Origin: Marasmius tenuissimus
Taxonomy: Eukaryota; Basidiomycota; Agaricomycetes; Agaricales; Marasmiaceae
Reading direction: 5' to 3'
Assembly: GCA_029532415.1 (NCBI GenBank)
Contig: JAQOTA010000013.1
Span: 1-64,000 of the forward strand
DNA: 64,000 bases
A model generated the notes under the pieces. It saw only the letters and a list, made by a program, of their open reading frames with translations. It was not told where the DNA came from and made no database searches. Positions within the stretch are counted from its first letter, which is position 1. Every line of letters begins with the position of its first letter. Below, piece by piece: positions 10,516 to 21,865 of this stretch. The translations under genes were made by a program, and so were the position numbers.

Positions 10516-11772
10516 TCTGGAATTGGTCTTGATTCTTGAAGTGGATAAGTTGCTATTGCTATCTAAATCCCAGGCTTGTTTATTCTATCTCATGCCCAGG
10601 AGATCCCACGTTCGGCGATCTGGCAACTCTTTAAGCGTGATCGTGAAAGTAGGTGCATCAGGCATGGCATATCTTTCAGTGGATCACGCTTTCATGGCAG
10701 TTCACTGGTGCCAGGCGCCGGCCACTGCTCGCCGCTGCAAACTGAAAGAGGGATGTAGTAGTAGATAGAGATATTCAAGACTTATAGCGTATCCTACGAC
10801 AAAGTACGGATTGATTTGGGCTCATTTATGAACGATGTTGGCAGTGCACCGGCCCCCGGCGTAACAGCAACTTCCGGACGCGCTCCCTCTGAGCGCTTCA
10901 AGTCACTCTTTCCCTTCGACTACCACCTCGACATATTTCTGGGCGAAATTGCCATCACGCATCCAATGAAATTCGCTCTGGAAACCTCAATATCACAGTC
11001 CACCGTTACAGGTAGAATGCACCAACTGAAGGCACAATGGATCAACGTTTCGATACTCGGAAGAACAAGGATGAACCATACTCAGAGACTCCGGTGAGCA
11101 TCAAATTCGCTTACCACGAATGCTGTGTTTAGTATGAAGCCAGCCTGTCTACAAGTGTTACATCTTTTCTCCAGTCTTCAACCTACGCCCTAGATTTTAT
11201 TCGCGTACTGAAATCAATCGCATTATTCAGCGCTACCTTTACAAGGTCTCAAGCTCAACCTTGGAGCCTCATACGGCGGACTCGTCGTTGCAGGAGTATA
11301 AGAATAATTCACAAACATTGGCTTGCTCGTTCGCTTTCTCGAGGTCACGGTTATGCTGGTTTAGGTCGATTTGCGGGCTTGCCTATTTGAGGGCAAAGGT
11401 CTACCTTGCGGTCACAGTTGTCGATTCAACAGGTGGATGGGGGCATGTCATGATTCAAGTGAGTTTCAGATCTCCTGTACGCTCCGTGGGCTAATAGTCG
11501 CTCTGCTTTCTAGTCTTGGTCAACGGGATTGGAAGTAAGCATGTTGTTTGTCAATACATGTTGCAAGCTATACCTGTGAAGATCTCGAGTTCGATGGATT
11601 GAGGGAGGATATGTCGTTCTGATGGGCCGGAGTAGCAGCACAGGATATCTCTATGAGTTCAAGATGGCCGTTCATCCCAATTGCTGGTGAGTGTCATTAC
11701 TAGCTGATTGGGGTGCATGTACTCACTTTTGCTCTTAACAGGACCACAAGAGCAGGGTCACGAACGTGAAGG
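10516..11772. other. Spacer of tandem unit 1
   Basis: No gene could be supported. The stretch is about 80-90% alike by eye to 14918-16564 without the palindrome at 15301-15480. Short frames such as G-A-S-Y-G-G-L-V-V-A-G-V near 11270 hint at a decayed gene, but they are broken by stops in both copies. Confidence 0.5.
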
Positions 11773-12081
11773 ATGGCCATATAACAAGAACCTCACAATG
11801 ACCGTGTTGCGATCGGTCGAGGGCTTCTTGCTGCTGTGTGCTATGAATCAGTGAACGACAATGCGCAAATGCTTACCCGCGATACCATCAGTTGAGAAGA
11901 ACCATTGATTTCTCCCACCCATCAGCCTTCGCGCTATCTCCGTTGCTGTTTGATCTTCTGGTTGTCGCTGATTGTTGCTCATCAAGGGGAATAATGGGTA
12001 ATCCAATCGTCCCGAATGGAGTTCAAAACTCTCTCACCTCGCGTCTTCTTTCCTTCCCTCTCTCTCTTTTTCATCTTCCCG

Positions 12082-13178
12082 ATGGAATAACTCGATGATA
12101 GCGACCCGGGCTTGACTGACATTCCCTCTGACACTTGGTTCATTGGAGGAGGTTGTAACGAACACAAATTTACAACACATGGGACGAGGAACGCAGGTGC
12201 TCAGATGCAATCCGTGTTTGCAGGTATGCAAATTCCTGCATTTTTTCGCATCGGCTATCGAGTATCTACTTACCCATGTTGGTCAGGTGCTGGCGTCGAC
12301 GTGTACAGTACAATATCCCACAACTTATCCACGCTTCCCACTTCGAATCAATTCGTTCTTGACGGTGGAGATCCTGTCTCGTGGTCTGCTCAGGTCAGTC
12401 ACCCGACTTCGGTCTACAACATCAATATGTTCAGGGCTCATGGGCTGCAAGACGGCACTCACACGCTCGTCATGGAGGTTTTGGTACGGGATAGTGAGAC
12501 GTGGATAGATTATCTTGAAGTCTCACGTGCTACCTCGCCTTTGGTCTCTGTTAGCACGCCTGGCCCTGAAACTGTTACCAAGACGTTCACCGTGTCCACC
12601 GAAAATTAACCGACCAATGTTCTCCACAGTTCCCACGGTGTCGTCGAAATTCGACTCTCGACAAGAGAGTGAATCGTTTGTCATCTCTAGTACTCGCTCT
12701 ACCACTACTGAGACGTCGTCGTCGACAGTACCGACTGCATCATCTACTACCGCGATTTCATCCCTGACACCTGCTTCGATCACTCCACCAGTACCCGATA
12801 CACACAGCACCATATCTCCTGGTGCTGTCGGCGGGACATTGGCGCTGGTTTTGGCGCTGTTGTTTTTACTGTTTTGTTCACGACGGCGACGGATTGCCCA
12901 GGCCTCTGGTGAGTAGATCGGCTGAGTCCTTCATTTTGTATGTCTTATCTGCCTCAGCCAACGCGGATCCTTCTACCATTCCAAGGTCAAATGGAAGGTT
13001 CACTGGAATTCGGTCTTTTCTTCTCTGGGACAACGAGCTGTCGAGCTCGAGCGCCACTATGGGTAATCCAACAGCCAGTAATAAACGAGATCCGCCACTC
13101 AGCAGTCGTTTGCATAGATCTTCTGGTGGAGAGAAAACATATCGATTGAACGAATCCCCTCCGTCGTATGTTCCGTAG
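12082..13178 (+). pseudogene. PYTM family, A-type (copy 3), broken
   Basis: By alignment with copy 5 the exons are 12082-12223, 12287-12908 and 12958-13178. Codon 3 is TAA where copy 5 has CGA. One extra T near 12606 (GAAAATTAACC versus GAAAATAACC) shifts the frame in the stalk and gives an immediate stop at 12607-12609. The rest is well kept: T-T-H-G-T, G-V-D-V-Y, W-I-D-Y-L-E-V, a transmembrane segment, C-S-R-R-R-R, and a tail ending P-P-S-Y-V-P. The good conservation around two disabling changes suggests recent loss. Initiation at a later codon cannot be excluded but would not rescue the frameshift. Confidence 0.8.
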
Positions 13179-13905
13179 TCCGAAGCTGGAGTTCTTTGGG
13201 TTTGGGTTTGAGTGGGATTTGGCAAGGTTCGTTCCATCTTTTCCTTGATGTAGCGGGCCCTGGCTAACGTCTCCTGTCCAGCTTTCGTATAGGATTGTAC
13301 ATACTCTGTACTGCCCACAAACATATGTCTTTGTACCTCTCATAAACTCCCTAATGTCACAGGCACTCCTTCCGAATTCGAGTTTACGAGAAATCGGTGT
13401 TATAGACCTCATCATCTCCACGAGATGGCTCGAGCCAATTTCAACATGATAGATCTCGTACGGTCATCTCGCCTCGACTCGGGTGATTCTGAAGGCCAGG
13501 GTTGGGAGGGTCGGAAGTGTCGGTCAGGGGTTCAGTCTCGGTTGAGGTCTTGGTCTTCAATGCAAGTCTCTGTTGTTGGTCCTCTGGTCAGTAAGCTCTG
13601 AAATGCAAGATGATCGAGCTCATACACATCCTCTTTCTGAACTACAGTACCTTTGCTGAGTCGAGAGATATGACCACCTTGAACAAAACTCAACTTGGTC
13701 CAAGCGTGCCAACGAGGTTGTCTTGCATGAGTTTGCAACTCGTATCGCCCGGCTGTGGAATGGTAGCTGATATCCTCGCCACCGTTTCACTTGGCTACTT
13801 GGATGCACGACGATGTCAATGATCCAGCGAAAGATAAAGATATATATCTCCACTAGTATCTGAGACCCGGTCGTTCGGCCCCACCAAACTTCTCTACGCT
13901 ACAGA
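13179..13905. other. Spacer and promoter of copy 4, with gypsy empty site
   Basis: Homologous to 1634-1931 joined to 9142-9538. GGGAG at 13504-13508 is the uninterrupted equivalent of the gypsy target. The region ends with the TATATAT box near 13840, about 65 bases before the ATG. Confidence 0.7.
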
Positions 13906-14917
13906 ATGATCACCCGAATCGACGAGCGTGACCCGCAGCTTGTTTTTACACCAATTGACGCTTGGTCTCCTGGAGGAAAGAAGCCCGAATATATGGAAAC
14001 GGTTATGGGAACGACAACTGCGGGTGCACGAGTGAGTTTCAATTTCACGGGTATGGGCAACTCCATTCATTATTACTTGTACCACCACTGAATCTTCGCA
14101 TTTACGCCCTAGGTACAGGTGTCGAGATGTTTGGGACCATATCCAATAATTCCAGCGCCCCCACCGTTACAAACACGTTCACCATCGATGGCGGAAGCCC
14201 GGTACAACGTTCACAAAAACCAGTACTTGCTTTTAACTCGCAGTACAACGCAAAACTGTTCAGTGTGCGAGGCTTGAAGGACGGTGTGCATAACCTCGTT
14301 ATGGAGGTCTTGGTGGAAGACAGCGAAACTTGGATAGACTATCTCGAAGTCGACGCTTCTACCGAAAGCTCCGCCAGCTTGCCTTCAGGTGTGCCCGCGT
14401 CCCCCACGCAACAAACTACATCCAGCGGTACTGGCCCACTCGCACCTACTTTGTCTGGTACGCATGCCAGTGGCGGTCTGTCGCGGGCTGCTGTTGCTGG
14501 CATTGCTATAGGGGGGATGACAGGAGTTTTCCTGATGCTTTTGCTCATTGGATGGGGCCTACGACGTCGCTGGCAGAGATTGAAAGGAAAAGGTTGTGAG
14601 ACTGAGACTGAGACGGCTCAGTTGAACCACACGAACGGTGGGTCTTTTGGTAGCTCGAGAACTGGCCGCTTCTAAATGCTATCTCCAAAACAGGTAGCTT
14701 GGCGCCTCGGCGGTCAACAGATATGCTGTTGAACTCCCAAGTTCGACCCTTCCTGCTATTTGCGAGCACTGTCAAAAATTCAAGGAACAAAGCTGAACAG
14801 CCGCCATCCTCGGATGGCCCATCACGGCCCATCGGAGATTGTGGCCCTGGCTACCCTGAGCCGAGCATCCCCAGCCTGGACGACCCACCGCCATCCTATG
14901 CATCGCAACCGTCTTAG
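13906..14917 (+). CDS. PYTM family membrane protein, B-type (copy 4), intact
   Basis: Exons 13906-14050, 14113-14637 and 14694-14917 sum to 894 nt (297 aa). Introns are 62 and 56 nt, both GT-AG. Residues 1-128 form the N-terminal domain (I-D-E-R-D-P-Q-L-V-F, T-T-A-G-A-R, G-V-E-M-F-G-T, F-T-I-D-G-G, W-I-D-Y-L-E-V). Residues 129-172 are a Ser/Thr/Pro stalk and 174-198 one transmembrane helix rich in Gly, then R-R-R-W-Q-R. The tail contains R-P-F-L-L-F, shared by most copies, and ends D-D-P-P-P-S-Y-A-S-Q-P-S. This is the best reference copy for the B-type. There is no signal peptide, so insertion would rely on the helix itself. Function is unknown. Confidence 0.9.
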
Positions 14918-16564
14918 TCTGGAATTGGTCTTTAAGTGGGCAAGTTGCTACTCCTATCTATCTAAATTCCAGGCTTGTTTATTCTATCTCATACTCAGGA
15001 GACCCCACGTTCAGTGCGATTTGGCCACACATTGAGCGTGCTCATGAAGATAGTATACCGGGCTTGGGATGTCTTTTAGATCACGCTTCCACGGTTCAGC
15101 AGTGGGTGCCGGCAAGCTCGCCGCAGCAAAGTGAAAGAGGGATGTAGTACATAATAGTAAAGAGGGACATTCACTATAGCATATCCTGAGATGATTCAGA
15201 TGAAGTAAGAATTAATTGGGCTCATATATGCACAATGTTCATGTTGGCAATGTATTCACTGGACTCCGTTCACTCATGAAAACAGCAACTTCTAGATACT
15301 GGGGTGCATTCCGGAACCGGCGTTTAGTTCGTGGAAGGAAGGAAGGAAGAGTTTATTACACGGCATGGTCCACGAGCTGAACGCCGGTTCCGGAATGCAC
15401 CCCGGTGTCTATCTAAGTACACTTCGATCCCGGGACGTGGATCATGCCGCGTACGGTGTAATAAATTCTTCCTTCCTTTCAAACTCCGCGCGCCTCCTGG
15501 GCGCTTCAAGTCACTCTTTCCCTTCGACCATCACCTCGACGTATTTTGGGCGAAATTGTCATCTTGCATCCAATGAAACTCGCTCTGGAAACCTCGATAT
15601 CGGAGTTCGCCGTTGCCGGTCAAACCAAGACTGGAATTCAATCCGTCAATATTGCTCACGGTGCATTAAGCTTTATCCCTCTTCTCTTCGGCGTACTCAT
15701 AATGCGATTTGACATCCAGGTCTTTCCTTTTTTCTAGTCTCGACGTTCTGACATCCCATAGGAATAGTCCTCAACATTCGATGCGGGCTGGGCGAGTAGG
15801 AAAGTGTATTATTATTTAGTAGAAGAAGTCACCCGTCACCCGTCGGACTCGGACGAATAGGGAAGAATCATTCTGGACTCCAGTGAGCATCGAATTCGCT
15901 TGCCACGAGTTCTGTGACTAGTATAAAGCCAGTCCGACTACAAGTGTTATCTTTTTCCTCCAGTCTACAACCTACGACCCGGATTTCATTCGTGCACTGA
16001 AAACAATCACATAGTCCACCGCTACCCTGACAAGATCTCAGGTTGAACCTTAGAGCCCCACGAGGAGACGTCAGCAGACTCATCGTTGCAGGAGTACAAG
16101 AACAATCGATCAATGACTTGCTCGCTCGCCCTCTCGAGGTGGTTATGCTAGTTTGGGTCGTTTTGCAGGCTTGCCTATTCGAGGAGAAAGGTCTACCTTT
16201 CGGTCACAGTTGTCGATCCGGCAGGTTGATGGGGGCATTTTATGGTTCGGGTGAGTTTCAAATCTCCCGTACGTTCCGTGGGCTAACGGTCGTTCTTCTT
16301 TAGTCTTGGTGACGCTGTCGGCCCAACGGGATTGGAAACAAGCATCTTTCTATGCAAGCTACCCACTGTGAAGATTTCGAGTTTGATGGATAGAGAGGAT
16401 GTATCGTTCTGACGAGCCGGAGGAGTAGCACAAGATATTTCTATGAGTTTAAGACCGTGGCCGTTCATTCCAACTGCTGCTGGCGAGTGTCATCACCAGT
16501 TAATTGTGTTGCATGTACTCACTTCCGTGCTCAATAGGACCACAAGAGTGGGCCACGAACGTGA
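14918..16564. other. Spacer of tandem unit 2
   Basis: Homologous to the unit 1 spacer 10516-11772, plus an inserted palindromic block at 15301-15480. No intact gene was found. Confidence 0.5.
15301..15480. repeat. Nested palindrome (foldback) inserted in unit 2
   Basis: 15301-15333 (GGGGTGCATTCCGGAACC start) is the reverse complement of 15371-15403 with two mismatches. The adjoining block of GGAA repeats plus TTTATTACAC (about 15334-15374) recurs inverted at about 15436-15480. The homologous part of unit 1 lacks this block, so it is an insertion or a foldback element. No coding capacity is seen. Confidence 0.7.
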
Positions 16565-16873
16565 AGGATGGCCATATTAAAAGAACCCGGAATGACCTTG
16601 GCGCTATCAAGTGATGGCTTCTTGCGGTGCGGTATAAATCAGCGAACCACAATGTGCGATCGCTTACGCGCGATACCCTCAGTCGAGAAGAACCATTGAT
16701 TTTGGTTGATTTTGGTATCTTCCATCGATTAGCCTCCGCAGTATCTCCGTTGCTGTTCGGTCTTCTGGTTGCCGTTGATCGATCCTCATCAGGTAGTTCA
16801 TCCTAAATGCCGCTCAAGACTCTTGCTCCGCCTCACGTCTTCTCTTTTTCCCTCTCTCTCTTTCATCTTTCCG

Positions 16874-17991
16874 ATGGAACGACTCGATGATAGCGACCCG
16901 GGCTTGGCTTATACCCCTCCTGACGCCTGGTTTATCGGGGGAGGTGGTAACGAATACAAGTTCACAACTCATGGGACCAGGAACGCGGGTGCTCAGATGC
17001 ACTTTGTATTTGCAGGTACGGAGATGCCTATGTTTCCTTACATGGGCTGTCGACTATCTACTCACCTATGTCATTCAGGTAATGGAGTTGACGTGTACGG
17101 TACAATATCACACAACTCGTCCACACTTCCCGCTTTGAACCGATTCATTCTTGACGGTGGAGATCCTGTCTCGTGGTCTGCCGAGGCCAGTCCGACTTCG
17201 GTCTACAACACCAATATGTTCAAGGCTCATGGGCTGCAAGACGGTACATATACGCTTATCATGGAGGTTTTGGTGCGGGATAGTGAAACGTGGATAGATT
17301 ATCTTGAAGTCTCGCGTGCTACCTCGTCTTCAGTCTCAATGTGGACCAGTGTTAGCACGCCTGGCCTCGATACTGCTACCAAGACGTTCACCGTATCCAC
17401 CGAAAATAACCGACCAACATTCTCCACCGTGGCCATGGTGTCGTCGAAACCCGTCACTCGACAAGAGAGTGAATCTTCTATCACCTCTGATACTCGCTCT
17501 ACTACTACTGGGACGTCGTCATCGACAGAACCGACCCTACCTGCCACCGCGTGTACATCTCTCGCACCTGCTTCAACGACGCATTCACCAGTATCTGATA
17601 CGTACAGCATCATATCACCTGGCGCTGTCGCCGGAATATCGGTGGGTGGGACATCGGCACTGGTTTTGGCGCTGTTGACTTTGCTCTTTTGTTTACGGCG
17701 GCGACGAGTATCCTGTGAGTATACCAACCCAGTCCGTCCTTCCCTATGTCTCGCTTACCTACCTCTTTAGTCAATGCAGATCCTTCTACAATTCCGAGGT
17801 CAAGTGAAAGGTTCACTGGAATTCGTCCTTTTCTTCTCTGGGACAACGAACCGTTACGTTCGAGCGCCACAATGGGGAACTTGGCGGCCAGCAATAAACG
17901 ACATCCGCTGCTCAACGGTCGTTCGCATAGATTTTCTCGCGAAGAAAGAACATATCAATTAATCGAATCTCCTCCGTCGTATGTTCCGTAG
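16874..17991 (+). CDS. PYTM family membrane protein, A-type (copy 5), intact
   Basis: Exons 16874-17015, 17079-17714 and 17771-17991 sum to 999 nt (332 aa). Intron 1 is 63 nt, a multiple of three and free of stops, so a long frame runs straight through it; comparison with copies 1 and 4 shows it is an intron. The protein starts M-E-R-L-D-D-S-D-P, carries G-V-D-V-Y-G-T and W-I-D-Y-L-E-V, a Ser/Thr stalk of about 110 residues, a helix beginning V-A-G-I-S-V-G-G and ending L-R-R-R-R, and a tail ending P-P-S-Y-V-P. TATAAAT near 16633 may be the promoter. It is the only intact A-type copy besides copy 1. Confidence 0.88.
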
Positions 17992-18693
17992 TTCAAAGCT
18001 GGAGTTCTTTGAATTTGGGTTTTAGTCAAGTTCGTTCCAGTTTTTCCTTGATATTCTCCTCCGCAGCTCCCGTATATAATTGCGCATACTGTGTACTACG
18101 TGCGATAACCTACATCTTTGCAAATCTGATCAAGCCTTCGATGTCTCAGGCACCTATTTTGTAGACGTTTTCAGCATCACGGGACGGGTCGAGTCAAATC
18201 AAGAGCTCGAGCGGTCAACTTTTGAGCCTTGACAATCAGACCTTGTGTGGTCGCCCTGCCTCAACTCCGAAAGGTCAACAGCAAAAAGTCGGGAGTCGGT
18301 CAGAGCTTCAGTCTCGGTTGAGGTCGTGGTCTTCTATGAAATTCTCCGGTTGTCGATCCCCCGGTGAGTCCGTTAGGAGGGTATTCGGGCTCATTAACCT
18401 TTTCTCAAAACTTCAATCAGTCCCTTGTTTTGAGTACTGGATACGACTACCTTGAATAAGATTGAACGATGTCCAGGCCTGCCTACGGAGATAGTGTCTT
18501 ATATGAGCTTCATACATGACACCCGGTTGTGAGATGCTATCTGATATCTTCGCTCCTGTAGCACATAGCTACTTGGATGCACGATGTCGGCCATCCAGTG
18601 AAAGGTAAAGTTGTAAATCTCGACCAGAGTCTAATACTCAATTGTTCGACCCACACACACACACACACATACGAAACTTCTCCCCACCACAGA
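17992..18693. other. Spacer and promoter of copy 6
   Basis: Diverged relative of 13179-13905. It holds a (CA)n microsatellite at about 18651-18670 just before the gene. No other gene is seen. Confidence 0.5.
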
Positions 18694-21600
18694 ATGATTA
18701 CCCAGATCGACGAGCGTGATCCACAGCTTGTTTTCACACCAATCAATGCCACCAGCGAACCTATGTGGATCCGGTCAGTCACTGACCAGTCCCGGCAGTT
18801 GGAATCAGGGACTACCAACCTGACAGGCCTGGCCAGTGTCTGATTCACAAAGGCTTTTTCAGACAGATACCTTTAGTCTGGTAGCGTCTGGTCTGCACCG
18901 TAGGACTGTCACGTACCTATAAGCAAATATCAGATTGGTATTCTCTTATCAGCAGCTGAATAGGACATACCGGGCTGACGTGTCGTGAGCAGAAAAAGGG
19001 AGACTGGTCGGGGATGGCCAGGCTCTGTCAGACCAACGGTGCTGGTCAGATGGTGTCGGACTGGCTGAACTGATCTGACCCCATCAAAGTTCTTAAGCTG
19101 ATCAGATGCTGGCAGACTGAGAGATAGATATAGGGATCCCTAGAAATTGGTGGAGGCAGCCTCGCAAACACAGAAAAAGGTATGAACACAGGCAAGTTGT
19201 ATTGAAAGTACCTACATACATACGGAATCTACAGGTACATACTTCTACGTGGGGGCCGGCAGCTGTTCATCGCGTACATACTACCGCCATCCTTCACTCT
19301 TCGCAACAACCTACAGAATTCGCATATAAGCAAGTTGATTCGATGAGCAGTAATAGTAGAAAGAATCTACGTACCTCTGAAATCCTAGATGTGTAGACCC
19401 ATAGTGGCCTGGGGCATTCGGCAGAACTAGCTAGTATACATAGTCAGCTCGCGGACATGTAGCTATAGATTTGGCGGGAACACACCTGTATCCAAAACCT
19501 AATTCGGGGTAGTGACCACCTGCTAACGAACGAAGAAGGACCTCTCTAACCATCGACCGATAGCCTGTGTTGTGATTGCGAGGTGGACAGTTAGGTTTGC
19601 AAGTGTCGTGGGTGTAGGACAATACACGGTGGTAGTGGGAGAGATGATGGCGGGAGGGGGGAAAGGAGGGATGGGTGAAATTGGGACGGCGTTGGGTTTA
19701 TATACCTGGGAGATGGACCGTGCGGCGGGTTGTGAAAGTAGCCCGTTCGCAAATTGATGACGCCGGTGACGACGCATACGTCACCGACGTTGTGCAATGG
19801 TCCAAAGACTGCTGGAGGCTGGAGCTAGCGAGTGTAAAACTGCGACGTTGAGTCCATCCTGAGTTTGACTCAGGATACAAGGCGTTTGTCATTGTTGGAC
19901 ATTGTAATGATTGTTCGATTTGTAGATCCGAATGAAGACCGAGAACTAGTTAAGAGTAATCAGTATCTAGAGACTATCGTTCGAATAAAATAAAATCGCC
20001 AACTCGGCCACGCACCTGGTAAATCCCATCTCACTTCCAAAGTCCAAACCCCACCGAGCTGTATTCCTTGGTCAATTTCCAGGTTTTTGGTACTCGTATA
20101 GATCACAGTGGTGACCAGGCAACCAGTCCATACGATAAGCACGAGATAGTGAGTTTTAAAGGTGATGGTGGTGGTAGAGGGTCAAGAGCAGCACGTGTCA
20201 GTAACGTATCGGTCACCGAGAACTAGCTCACCGGCGGTACCAATTTCAGCGCAAGCGCCCGTGGGACAGGTATCCAGAATCAATTTGAATCAGATACGGT
20301 ATACCCCGATGTTGGTTCGACGGCAACGACGATATTGATAACGACACGACAAGTAACTCAAGTATGTTGTACCCACAATACCAAGATATTGTGCGGCGAG
20401 CACTGACTGAACACGCACCAGCATGCTGTGATCACCACTTGGATAACCATCTCAAAGTCTGATTCAGCCCGAACAGTCTAACCTCAACCCATCATGCTTT
20501 GATACTCTCATTTCCTTCCGGCTTCTACTGACCGCTTATTTATCATACCTTGACAGCCTGAGAGCTCTCTGGTGCGTGTCGGGCACAACAAAGCCATTCT
20601 GTCTTCGTCTGATCAGGATTCTCCGTTCCGATGTGCTCTGACCACTCACTGGTCACCGACTGATAATGTACGCTTGCCCTGACGTGTTCTGTCCAGCTAC
20701 TGATCATCTACTGTTCAGGCCCCACTATTCTGCCTTGACCTGATTATGCGCTGACCACGGTAGTTCATCCTAATGGTACGTTGCCATCGACTGATTATCT
20801 ACTATTAGATTGAGCGAGTATGTACAGTGACTGATCTATGGCTACCATACTGTCGCTTCCAGGTCATCGCCGTCAGACACTGATCGGATCCCCATAGTTT
20901 TGCTGGTGGCTTGGTTCCGTGGAGGAACCGTGTTCGAGTATATGGGAACGACGATGGGAACGAGGACTGCGGGCGCACGACTAAGTTTCAACTTCACGGG
21001 TATGTGTGACTCTACCCGCCCTCACTTGTTGATGAACTTTGGCGTTGTCACTTTAGGTACAGGTGTCGAGGTGTTTGGTACAATATCCTCTAATCTATCC
21101 AGCTCTACTGTTTCAAACACTTTTACCATCGATGGCGGAGCCTCAGTGGAATGGTCACAAAAACCTGGTTTAATCGCATTACACCACCGCACAATGTTCA
21201 GTGCACAAGGATTACATGGCGCGGCACATAAGCTCGTTATGGAGGTTATGGTGAAAGACAGTGAAACTTGGGTAGACTATCTCGTAGTCAATGCTTCCAC
21301 CGAAAGCTCAGTCAACTTGCCTCCGAGCACGCCCACGTCCTTCACCCACGGCAACAATACTGGTGAAACCTCTCAGACCATGGCAACCTCGGCCAGCTTG
21401 CCTCCAGAAGCGCCCAGGTCCTCCACGCAAAGAAACGTTTTTTCGCCGGGCGCTGTTGCTGTTACTACCGTCGGGGTACTGTCAGGACTTTTTCTGGTGC
21501 TTTTGCTCACCATGTGGGGTCTACGGCGGAGATTGAAGAAGAAAAGCGGGGAGACTGAAGCGGCTCAGATGAACCAGATGAACTGTGGGTGGCTTGGTTG

Positions 21601-21865
21601 CTCGAGAATCGGTCGCTATTAACTCCTATGAACTTTCTTGTTCTTCGTAATAGGGAGATCGGCGCCCTGGTTAGCAAACTCGCGGTCAGAGACCCAAATT
21701 CGACCCTTCCTACTATTTGCGAGCATTGTCCAGGATTCAAGAAAGAATGCTAAACAACCATCATCGTCGGGCTGTGTACCGCAGCCCAACCCCGTTAGAG
21801 ATAATGGCCTTGACCACCAGCCGAACACCCTTCACCTAGACGACCCACCATCTTATGCGTTGTAG
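18694..21865 (+). pseudogene. PYTM family, B-type (copy 6), exon 1 split by a TIR element
   Basis: Exon 1 begins at 18694 (M-I-T-Q-I-D-E-R-D-P) and stops at 18749 inside an Ala codon, where a 2159-bp element starts. It resumes at 20911 (W-F-R-G-G) and ends at 20999. Removing the element with one copy of the GC duplication restores the frame exactly: 145 nt, as in copy 4. Exons 2 (21057-21584) and 3 (21654-21865) are intact; the whole would be 294 aa ending P-P-S-Y-A-L. Intron 1 (21000-21056, 57 nt) has no stop. No other lesion was seen, so the insertion looks recent and an excision would yield a working gene. Confidence 0.85.
18750..20908. mobile_element. 2159-bp non-autonomous TIR DNA element, CACTA-like ends
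   Basis: The left end reads CACCAGCGAACCTATG and the right end, reverse complemented, CACCAGCAAAACTATG. The match continues through GGATCC to about 33 bp with a few mismatches. The flanks share GC (18748-18749 and 20909-20910), a 2-bp duplication. Subterminal regions hold many short TGACCAG, CTGATCA and GACTGAT-type motifs. Terminal CAC, a 2-3 bp duplication and subterminal repeats suit the CACTA (EnSpm) superfamily, but the motif is not the exact CACTA. No transposase-like frame occurs inside, so it depends on a partner elsewhere. Confidence 0.75.

Noticed and set aside
15331..15712. Frames of 81-115 codons over the palindrome
   Set aside because: They derive from inverted-repeat sequence and have no counterpart in unit 1.
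16769..17770. Single 333-codon frame read as one exon
   Set aside because: It runs through a 63-nt stop-free intron (17016-17078), begins far upstream of the conserved ATG and misses exon 3.
18651..18670. (CA)n run before copy 6
   Set aside because: Ordinary microsatellite; no sign of a regulatory role.
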